This document shows positions 31,633 to 43,600 of a stretch of 64,000 bases of DNA, piece after piece (position 1 is the stretch's first letter; every line of letters begins with the position of its first letter). The notes below the pieces were generated by a model that was not told the origin of the DNA, did no database searches, and saw only the letters and a list, made by a program, of their open reading frames with translations. A program made the position numbers and the translations under genes. Source of the DNA: Branchiostoma floridae (lineage: Eukaryota > Chordata > Leptocardii > Amphioxiformes > Branchiostomatidae); assembly GCF_000003815.2 (NCBI RefSeq), contig NC_049981.1:2991905-3055904 (forward strand), given 5' to 3'.

Positions 31633-34600
31633 GTGTGTGTGTGTGTGTATGTGTCTGCGTGTGTGTAGGGGTGTTGTAGAAAGCTAGAATAATTTATATT
31701 GATTTCATTTTCTTGGTGAATGCCAGGTAATCCATTTTTTAACGTGACCTTTGTTTCTACAACCGCTACTCAAATACCAAATATCATTGAAATCCACCTA
31801 CAGGTTCTTGAGTTATACTCTTGACTCTTCATGTACTTGTTTTTCTTTCAAATTTCTAAACTTAGCACGTAGTTTCTCTGAGTCGTTAATTGATAGGACC
31901 CCGAAATATCATAAATAACATTGTTTGACTTATTGTTTCTAAAGTACTATAGTTTGTATGAAATTGACATGCCGACCTTCACCACCAATTGCAATGGATA
32001 ATGGGGTTTCAAGCACCTCCTGTCACGAACAAAAATCTATTTCGCGGAATTCCAAATTCAAACGATCAATACAGTCGCAACACAATGTAAACTAAACTAT
32101 TTTTCCGGTCCGGCTAGCAACATTTCCGAGCTGCTCTTAATAACATATCTTCGTATTCTGTAGAGAGACCAACCAATGCAACAGGATGCGGCGGTGTCCT
32201 GAAGGTTCCATCCGGGGGTACTGTGACGTCACCGAACTATCCCAGTAACTACAACAAAAATGAGATCTGTGAGTGGCTGATCATCGTCCCAACAGGAAAC
32301 AAGGTTCAGCTCACGATAGACAGTTTTGAAGTTGACAACAGTGACTATCTGCAGGTCTTTGATGAAGCCGGTGCTTGTGCATTGGAGTTACCATGGTAAT
32401 ATCCCACACAAATCACAACTGATTATATGAACTAACTGCATGTTAACCGTCCTAGACATCATATGATTACTATGTGTATTGGACATCACAAGCGACACAG
32501 ACTGGAAATGCATAATTGCCGAATATGAACTTCGTTCGAAAGTTAATATGAATTTCCAGTCGACTTCACCAATTGCAACCTTCCTCAGTGAACTGGTTCA
32601 CTCCGCTGACGTTCCGGAAACGGGAAGTGTGATTGGATCACGTTAGGATTAAATCAAAAGTGGCGGGAGGATGGAATCTACGACCGTCACGGTTCAGATA
32701 TGGTTGATAGCACCTAAAGTAAACTGCCTCCTACATCCTTCAACCACCACCTCACTCCCCCCCCCCACACACACACAAAGAAGCCCTGCTCCATATTAAA
32801 ATGCAACTTTGTCGATTTTCTATGACATGCCAAATACTATTCATTCTTTGCTTTTTAGGTCAAGACAAACTCCTGCTACACTAACGAGCAAATCGAATGT
32901 GATGTTCGTGAGGTTTACATCTGACGAGCTTTCGACGGCTAAAGGGTTCCAGTTCTTCTACACGAGTTACAGTAAGAGTATTGCTTAATTGAAAGAATAT
33001 CAATCCACAACGTTAATGCAGAAAAGATAATACGTTAAAGTTTTGATATTTGATATTTTGATGTCTTTTTGTCTTCCTCGCTGTTGAAAAGAAAAGTATA
33101 GTTCTCTCATATTGTAAGTTTACTACCTTCGCCAAGATGTGGACATGTTGTGGTTATGATTATTGAGAATTTTGACGAGCTCATTTGTATGATCAATTCA
33201 AAAATTCACTACAAAAATTCCATGATAGGAATCTTAAAACTGTCACATACGAAACGGAGAAAGAGAAGAATGTCTATACATGTAGTTATCAATATGCATT
33301 TGTATCATGAGAAAATACTGTAATTACATAGTAGCAGATGATTGGAGAATCATACTTGAGGCCTTACGAAGTTGCAACTCAGGGTTACGTGTCATAATTG
33401 TAAACGCTACATCAGCCTTCTTTCTTAGATAAGATTTTCATACTTTAATTGATTTGTGCAGTTAGGGTAGAGAAAATAATCAACTGGGAAAAGGTATGAA
33501 AATTAGGACTTCATTTGCATAATCAATGGACTTACTTCACTCAAAAGGTTTAAATCATTTTGCGAAGCTGTAAGGTCGTGGAAAGTTTTTGTTGTGACGT
33601 ACGTTGAATACCCTCGATATAATCTGGCATTCATTTCCTAACTAGGACGATTACATTGTATTAGCTAACCAAGGTTTCACCAGCACTCCCTCACCAACAA
33701 AATATAGTCTAAACAAAGTCAAAACAATAAATAGGTTTTCTGGATCATTAGTTTGACTCCCTTAAAAATTGAAGTGATGTTTTAGCTTCCTCAAATGACA
33801 AGGCTTTCCCTTGTTACTTCCAGCATGTGGCGGTACTCTGACGGCTCCCTCTGGAGGTCCATTTACATCGCCGAACTATCCCAGTAACTATAGCGCAAGT
33901 AATGAGGATTGCGAGTGGCGGATCATCGTCCCAGTAGGAAATAAAATTCGCCTCACAATTGACAGTATTAACATTGATGACTATGGCAGCTGGCTGAGCA
34001 TCTATGATGGTTGTGTTTCTAATTCTTCGCTAATTGAAAGGTAATGTCTCATACAAGTGACAACTTATGATATTGACTAATTACACATACAATTTAACGG
34101 TTTCATTAGTAATGTTATTGTTGAATAAGCCCTGTTTCTAGCCATCCAATAATCACTAAACAATCTACGAATTTTCAGGTTAACAGGTACACAGCCAGTC
34201 ATCCCTATCACCAGCACATCTAACACGATGTCCCTGTGGTGGAGTGCTTGGTCCACGATCCCGGCGCAAGGGTTCCGCTTCTCCTACACAAGTCAGAGTA
34301 AGAGTATTGCTTCATCTAGACAGGCTATGAGTTGAACGTCAAAGCCTACTAAATCTTACGAATTTTCATGAAGATCTGCTAAACTACAACGCTATATAAA
34401 ACAAGATTTTTTTAGACTTCATACCTTAATGATTTTTTTAGCTTTTGTAGATGTATTGTGTTATGTAATCTCAATGATAATACAAATAAGGCTGTAATTA
34501 GCGTTTTCTGTTTCACCGAAACCATATGTTTTGTATATGTCCTTTCCTTTGGCAGATGTTAATATGTGTCTTTTTCTTCATTAATTATGTCACAAGTATG

Positions 34601-37600
34601 TCATAATTATGTCGTTGCAACTTTGGCATTTATGGGGAAATATGACATTAGCTGCACAATTGGAATCTGTAGATGTTTCACCTGACATGCATAACCTGTA
34701 GATGTTCCACCTGACATGAATAAAGTCCTTTTATGGAAAATACTAAATTTAAAGATTTACCTTATAAATTTTGTCCTAATTTGTTTAATTTTAAGCTCAC
34801 TGTGTACATATCTAAGCTACCTGCATACCAAATATCATGGGAACTCTTTGTGCCTTTGTTAAGTAAAACGCCTGCATTTCCAGAGCAACCTGCTTGGGGC
34901 CCAAACCTACACTACTTCCCCCTAAAAGCTAAAGCCACCTGCCAACAAAAGAACATAGACCATAAATCACAACACTTCTAGGACATTAGATGGAAAGCGG
35001 AAAAACGGAAGTTCTGCATTAGTATCAACATCACAAGTAATATAAATGGGGTGAAAAATTGACCTTTGTCTTTCGAAGACCTTCCCACATGCCAAATATT
35101 TTTATATTCCATCCAGCGACTTATGCTGACTACAAAGTGCGGAAATGTGGAATACAAAACCACAGACGCGCAGAAAATCTAAAAACTATACCTCTATTTT
35201 CATGGAGGTAACTAGCATATGGATAATATCATAAAGGCGCGGAGAAACATACACACAAAAAACAATATCCGTAAATCAATAGCCTATTGCATGGACTGTC
35301 AGTCGTACTACCTCTACCTACTTTGAACTGTAGTTTCTAAAACCTTCAAAAAAAAGTCCAACCTTTTGGGTCATTTTCCCACTCACTTTGCAATTGAAGC
35401 ACTGCAGACACAGACCAAGACAAACATTGGAACACACGAACTTGTTTCAATTCCTTCAATTTAGTACATTCATAACAGTTCACAATCTCTTATGTTTTAT
35501 TAATCTAACATTTCTAGAAGCAAACTTTCTAAAGTACTAAAAGTTTTTCTTCGTTCCTTAGCCACTGGATGTGGAGGTAACCTAACGACTCCCTCTGCTG
35601 TCGTCACATCACCGAACTATCCCAGTAACTATAGCAATGATGTGATCTGCCAGTGGCTGATCACCGTCCCGACAGGAAACACCATTCGTCTCACATTCGA
35701 CAGTTTTGACGTCGAGGGAAATGGTGACGTTCTGACCATCTATGATGGGCCCTGCGATTGTGCTTCACCGTTACGGTAATTATTTCCCAAACATGTCACA
35801 ACTCATGATGATTCAATATGGCAAATACGTAGTACATCCCGTATTGGCTAAGACCAATCAGTATCGGTGAATGTGAATATCAAGTTGTCGTCAGTAGAAA
35901 AGATCTACGATATCTATGAAATTATGAAATAAGATATACTTGACTCAATAGAAAACTATTTACTTATATATGATAATTATTTTTGCACAACCAGCAGGTA
36001 CTTGCATTGCTTACATCTCGATGTCTCTCAGACACCTTCGTCAGAGCTTCTAACTGGAGTTCTGCTTCTCACCGCTATATGTAACCGATGTAGGTGGTAC
36101 AGTTAGAAGCTCTGACGAAGGTGTCTGAGAGACATCGAAACATAAGCAATGTAAGTACCTGCTGGTTGTGCAAAAAGGATTCTCTTATATTCTACCAACC
36201 TGATGAAACTATTTTCGGAAATATTTACTTCTTTCTAGATTAACAGGTTCACAGTCAGTCAGTCCTATCAACAGCAAATTTAACGCGATGTTCGTGAAGT
36301 TTACATCTGACGAGAATGGGACGGCTCAAGGGTTCCGGTTCTCCTACACAAGTCACACGGCTCACAGTAAGGGTATTGCTAACCAAGTCAATAAATCATT
36401 AGAATTTTAAGCTTTTCATAGCAAATTTTATACCTATTAGTGCTATTGTTCCTGAGAATGTTTTACACCAATTGTGCTATAAGAAGTATATTGTACAACA
36501 ACACAAAGGCCGTTTATTATTTCGTGTATAATTTCATGTTGTGGAAAACACTACAATTACAATTTTGCCTAATTATGAAAATTAAGTCCTAATTTGCATA
36601 ATTTGCATGTCATTGTGTACATTTCTGTATATTTGCATACTCAAAATATTATAGAAATTATTCTCTTTGAAATATTTGTACAAAACCGCTCCTGCAGTTC
36701 CAGAGCAAGCTACTTCTTTCTTACAAACTACCTCCTACGAAAATATCAAAACCATAAAATGTCCAGGACAAAATACACAAAACCTAATGTTCTGCTACAG
36801 TACCAAGGTCACATACTAGGGGGCCCATGCCAAAATTGACTTTTGCAACTATTTCTGTTCTATTAGTCTGGTCCTCCTCAGATTCAAGTTTACTAACTGC
36901 CATCTATGGCGTCTCGTTCTTAGTGACACCGACCAATGCCTCAGGATGTGGTAGTACTATGACAGCACCCACTGGAGATCCTTTTATACTAAGGTTACCG
37001 CTACACCCTCCAAATAGCTATGACTATAGCTACAGGAATGAGGACTGCGAATGGTGGATCATCGTCCAAGCTGGAAGCATTATTCGTCTAACGTTTGACA
37101 GTTTTGACATCAAGCAAAACTTTTTGACAATCTTCGATGGAACCAGTCCTTGTGCTTCGATATTACGGAGGTAATACCCCAAACAAGTTAATACCCGTGG
37201 TATGAACAGAAGTATAATGACGAACATTCTAATTGAAACATTAGAATACTTATTGACACCTACATAGTGGTCCTTATCACATTACCGTGTCTTTGTATCG
37301 GAGATAACAACCAAAACCACATAGACTCGGAGGCTTTTACTAGCATACTGTAACTGTATCCTTGTTCTTTTGTAGTTTCACAGGATTACAGCCAAGCAGC
37401 TCTGTCACCAGCACATCCAACGAGATGTTCGTGAGGTTTACGTACTACATCAACTTCATGTATACATTTGATACATCGTATGAATTGCAGTTCTCCTATA
37501 CAAGTCAAAGTAAGGGCTTGTGCATCGACTTTTTATCTCACATTATGGTATCGTGTGACTGGATTGATATATTTTTTAACATTTACGGGTTCATAGTAAG

Positions 37601-40600
37601 CCATATGACAAGCACATCTATGTTTACGCAATGAGAGTGCGATGGATCATATAGTTCCAGTTCTCCTTATAATATCACTGAAATTTGAAATAGCATACTG
37701 CATGTATCATTAGCTAGATTTATTCAGACATTTTGTCTGAAATGTTCTGAGAACTAATCACTATCATCTCCGCCAACCTGCAGTATGACCACATTGTAGT
37801 GTATATAAATTTATCAAGGCAATGCATTCAAACAATGCAATCGCGACCTTTCCTGCCTCTTGAATCTCCATAAAGACACAAACTTCTTAGCTTAGGCTCA
37901 GCTCAATTCGGGGCCTTTCGTTCCTTAGCAACACCGACCAATGTAACTGCATGTGGAGGTAACCTGACGGCTCCCTCTGGAGGTCCTTTTACATCACCGA
38001 ACTATCCAAGTGACTACGGCAACTATGAGATTTGTGAGTGGCGGATAGCCGTCTCAGAAGGAAGCACGATTCTTCTCACGTTTGACAGTTTTGACGTTGA
38101 AGACGGCTACGACTTCCTGATCATCTACGATGGAGCAAATGCTAGTGATTCACAATTACGAAGGTAATTTTAGTATACGAAGGTAATTTTCCAAACAATC
38201 AAATCCACACAATCAAATATCTAATATTTTAGGAACAAGTTGAAGAAAGTAGACACTTTACTACCATACAATTTTCCTGTTGATTCTCAGTTTTACAGGT
38301 TCCCAGTCGGTTGGCCCTATCACCAGCACATCCCACGTGATGTTCCTGAGATTTACGTCTGATTACATCTTTACGTCTCAAGGATTCCAGTTCTCCTACA
38401 CAAGTCAAAGTAAGAAGTCTGCTCTTATTCTATCTATATAAGAACCTCTTACAATATTTTTTATATTAAATGTAATTTCAAAGAGCGTTTAGCGATGATT
38501 GTGCCGTATAATATCCTTTTTACTTCTTTGTTTACATAATAAATAATTCTCTAATTTTTTTTTTACATGGCATAACACACACATAAAACGGGATCAAATA
38601 ACATGTTTCCATTCGCGATGAATTGTAAGTATCCATAAATGAAAACATGCTACGTACATTGTATTGAAAAAAAGACATTGCGTCAAGGGATATACCCGGG
38701 GTGACCTCATAATGCAATGAGTATGTAGGGTTTAAAGTAAGTGTAGTAGGTACACAATTAATTTAGGTCACACTTACCTAAGTAAATTTTATGAAATACA
38801 TCAGCGCGCACGTTAATCTTTGCCTGATTTTGAAACATTTTCTTACTATTTGAAACATTTTTGAAGGGCCCAACCACAGACAGTGGCGAAAGATGCAATG
38901 TCAAAGTCTATTAGTTTAACCGCAAATGCCGTAAATGAACATTGTGCATGTACATTTGCTTTTTTTCCTGATTGCCATATTGCGTTCATGAGCCATGCCG
39001 ACCCGTACGACGTTTGGCCTTATATGAGCGTCCTGTCATTGCTACCTATCGCTAGTTTCAATCATTTTTAGCACGTGTTTCAAGGACCGTCATTACTACA
39101 TAATACTACGTATAATGTCCTAGATAGAAAATTACTTCCTGTGACCTTTTAGACGTATATGGTACAAGTAAGTTTGAATAGCTTTTTTCAGCCAATCAGA
39201 TCTACAAATGATGTGCCTCTTTTCTTTATCATATAGGAAAAGCCTGCCCAGTCCCTCCTGTTCTTCAGAACGGCAACAGAACCGAAGGCCATCTTTACGG
39301 AGACGTAGTCACATTCTCTTGTGATGAGGGCTTTGAGCTGATTGGATCTGTGAACAGAACTTGTCACGTCAACGAGAGCTGGTCCGGGGTACAGCCTATC
39401 TGTTCCAGTAAGTGACAGTATATTTAAGGGTTAATGACCTGCCCCGAGTTGTATATGGTGTGATAACGCCTGGTCCTTTGCTATAACCACCAAATGAAAC
39501 CACCGAGTGAGCGAAGCAACAACTGGTGTCGATGCAAATTCTGACCAATCAGAAGGAGCGATGCACACTTGGCAGGCCGGAATCTATGTGTTACAGCGTC
39601 ATAACCAACATGCAACGGGGCTTTCTGATTGGTCCGTGGCGTCTGGCAATAGATAACATTGGTTAAGAAGTATTTCGTGACTTATGATCATGCATAATTT
39701 TGTTTTCTAAATCACCTAACCATTGCAGATTTCATTTCTCAACTGATGTTTAGCTGGAGCCCATAATACGGCTATGCTTAAGAATAACCAACATATATCC
39801 TCTGCCTTACCGACCGTTTATCATAGAATATCTCATTTACTGCTCTTATTGTTATTACAGGAAACGTATGTCCACAGCTGATCTCACCTGAACATGGCAG
39901 CGTCCACGGTGGCCGTTTCTACGGGGATGTCGTGACCTATTCATGTGACTCCGGGTATGAGATCAGCGGACCACAGCGCCGGACCTGTCTGTCAGATCAG
40001 ACATGGAGTGGCACACAGCCTACATGCAGAGGCTAGTTGTTTTTCTTTTTATCTATTTTTAAACAAACAGTACATTCTTTGCATCCCTACAATTCGGCCA
40101 ATACTATTAGCAAAACAATAGAAATCCCTTCACATCGTTCTGCTGCATGTACTTAATAAAAGTAGTATGTGCTAATTGTCAGCAATGCTTCACACTACGC
40201 ACTCTCCTGGACCAAACGGATATTGAATTGATAGAGATCATCATTTGCCAATGGATCAAAGAAGTAAACCTTAACGCCAAGACCAAGACAAACAATATTA
40301 TGTTAATTGTGCAAGCAATGCCTTAATAGTCAATGACTGCCAATGATTATATTGCATTCGTGCGAAGTGACAAGAACTTCAGAATAATTATAGCAAATTG
40401 ACTCAAGATGAACATTTGGGGATATANNNNNNNNNNNNNNNNNNNNNNNNNNNNNNNNNNNNNNNNNNNNNNNNNNNNNNNNNNNNNNNNNNNNNNNNNN
40501 NNNNNNNNNNNNNNNNNNNNNNNNNNAAAAAGTCCAGGTCTATGTCTAGAATTTTCACTTGGTCCAGTGGAACCAAGTGCACAGGTGACCCTACGCGTAT

Positions 40601-43600
40601 GTGTTGAAAAAAATTCTGAGGTTCTTGAACTCGGGCGTTTGCGCCCAAAGAACCTGGTCTTAGGTGATCTTTCAGTCTCCCCAATGTAGGTTTCTTTGTA
40701 CGGGCCTCTGATATTATAGCCGAACATGGCCTTCTGACCTTCTCTCGACCATGTTTGGGAGAGATTCGGCTGTGGTCGATGGTATTTGGCTCGGCCGGCT
40801 GGTGTTCTGCTGTCCTAGCCGACTATTTTGAATTAAAACGTTTAAACTTTTCCCCTTCGTTAACAAAAATATATTCTGAAGCGTGTTGTAAACTGATGAT
40901 GCTGTGCTGTTTTATTTCCTGATTGTTTTTCTTTGATGGTGCACATGCACGTTCTCCAATATGACTAGGGTTCTGTAAAGCGGAGGTTGTAGCAACAGAG
41001 GCCGGACAGGTGTCTTTTCCGCGTGCGGACGGCGAAAGTTTCTCCTACTCGTCTGAACGCTGCACCTCGTCTGTAGATAGTGGTCAGTATATACATGTAT
41101 GTCTAATAATAAAAAATATTCAAGTTTATGACCATGGAAGGTGGCTCCCCAATTATCTCATACGGAAATGGAAGCTGACACGTTTACAATTGTAATAGAG
41201 CAGCACTTTGTTGACGCATACTTTACGTTTCAAAATCTTGGCAAGGATTTTCTTTCTTTAGCCACAGGCTCACCTCCCCATGTCATGCAATAAGAACTAA
41301 GAACAACAGATCTACGTATGTCTTGAAAGTTTGATTGATCGAGCTGCTACAAAATCTGAATATATTTTGGTTTGTTTGCTTGCATACAGTTATAATAAAG
41401 GGTTAATGCCGCGGCCCGAGGTGTATATGGTGAGATAATCCCTGGTCAGGTGCGATAACCACCGAATAAACCGCCGAGTGAGCGAAGCAACAACTGGTGT
41501 CGATGCAAATTCTGACCAATCAGAAGGAGCGATGCACACTTGGCAGGCCGGAATCTATGTGTTACAGCGTCATAACCAACATGCAACGGGGCTTTCTGAT
41601 TGGTCCGTGGCGTCTGGCAATAGATAACATTGGTTAAGAAGTATTTCGTGACTTATGATCATGCATAATTTTGTTTTCTAAATCACCTAACCATTGCAGA
41701 TTTCATTTCTCAACTGATGTTTAGCTGGAGCCCATAATACGGCTATGCTTAAGAATAACCAACATATATCCTCTGCCTTACCGACCGTTTATCATAGAAT
41801 ATCTCATTTACTGCTCTTATTGTTATTACAGGAAACGTATGTCCACAGCTGATCTCACCTGAACATGGCAGCGTCCACGGTGGCCGTTTCTACGGGGATG
41901 TCGTGACCTATTCATGTGACTCCGGGTATGAGATCAGCGGACCACAGCGCCGGACCTGTCTGTCAGATCAGACATGGAGTGGCACACAGCCTACATGCAG
42001 AGGCTAGTTGTTTTTCTTTTTATCTATTTTTAAACAAACAGTACATTCTTTGCATCCCTACAATTCGGCCAATACTATTAGCAAAACAATAGAAATCCCT
42101 TCACATCGTTCTGCTGCATGTACTTAATAAAAGTAGTATGTGCTAATTGTCAGCAATGCTTCACACTACGCACTCTCCTGGACCAAACGGATATTGAATT
42201 GATAGAGATCATCATTTGCCAATGGATCAAAGAAGTAAACCTTAACGCCAAGACCAAGACAAACAATATTATGTTAATTGTGCAAGCAATGCCTTAATAG
42301 TCAATGACTGCCAATGATTATATTGCATTCGTGCGAAGTGACAAGAACTTCAGAATANNNNNNNNNNNNNNNNNNNNNNNNNNNNNNNNNNNNNNNNNNN
42401 NNNNNNNNNNNNNNNNNNNNNNNNNNNNNNNNNNNNNNNNNNNNNNNNNNNNNNNNNATTATCTCACCATATACACCGAGGATATGGCGGGGCATTAACG
42501 TTATTATCATATAGCCTACACAAACTTGCAAATTCCTGTATGACGCATAGATCCCTTGGTACTATACGTGTGAATTCCTTTGTCGAATTTCTGAAAGTTC
42601 ACATTTGGTACATACATATGTAAGGAGATTACAGATTGCATTTTGAAACCAAAATTTCCACAGAAAATATTCGAAACATTGCAGGCTTTTTAGAAAAACA
42701 GAACTCATTATCAATGTTAACAGAAGGAGCCATTCCCCCTTGCAGTCTGCTCCGGCATATGTTTTGCGCCTTTTTATTGGCCAATGCCTGCATATACCTT
42801 TCTTTCGTTCCTTTTGATTGGTCAAAATGAATTAACACCCGCACCGGTGTTAATTCAAAATGAATTAACACCCGCACCGGTGTTAATTCAAAATGAATTA
42901 ACACCACTGGTGTTAACTTGCACCTGCCTGGCCGGAATCGAAGTGTTACGGCGTCATAACCAACGTGGAACGGGGCCTTCTGATTGGTCCGCGGCGCCTG
43001 GCTATATGATAATAGTAGTTTCTTCACCGTGCTCGCCGATATTCTGATCTCCTAATAAACCTTTTACGTCCCACCTATTGAAGCTAGGGACCCATCTCAC
43101 TCATGAGTAGAGTGAGAAAATCTTCGTTAAGTATCTTTCTAAAGGGTACAGCATTTATGCCAGCTCGGGTTTCCAGCCCAAAAATTAAGATTCTGAAGCA
43201 ATAACCCTAACCACCAAGTCACAATGCCTCCATGTATTCATAACGTTTACTCGTATTCATTTTTGTACCTCCCAGAGAAGCCCTTGGCCTCTCGTTTCTG
43301 CCGGATCACCACAGGTAGAAGTGCAGTCTGGGACCCACCAATCGTCCTGACGTGTGATGTTGTTGACCTGCGAAACCTGTCTAAGGTGCCTTTTTTCAAT
43401 CTAAAACTACTCGTAACTATTTATTACGTCAGGTGTGACAGCGATCTCGCCCCCCCGGCGATCTCGCCCCCCCCGGGGGGCGAGATCACTAGCGTTTTCG
43501 CCCCCCTTTAGCGTTTTCGCCCCCCCCCCCAGAGCAGCTGGCTACTACATATTACAGGTGCGCTACCTGGTACTATACTGCACCTGGGGAGTAACGTATA

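Larger units (their letters stand above)
41397..42513. mobile_element. TIR element whose interior is an exact copy of 39503-40386
   Basis: Left end AAGGGTTAATGCC...GTGTATATGGTGAGATAAT; right end, after the gap, ATTATCTCACCATATACACC...GGCATTAACGTTATTAT, its complement. From 41474 to 42357 the sequence equals 39503-40386 base for base at a constant offset of 1971. The copied stretch contains the sushi 2 exon again (41832-42002) and stops at an N run. A related shorter foldback is at 24326-24422. The interior may be wrongly assembled. Confidence 0.6.
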
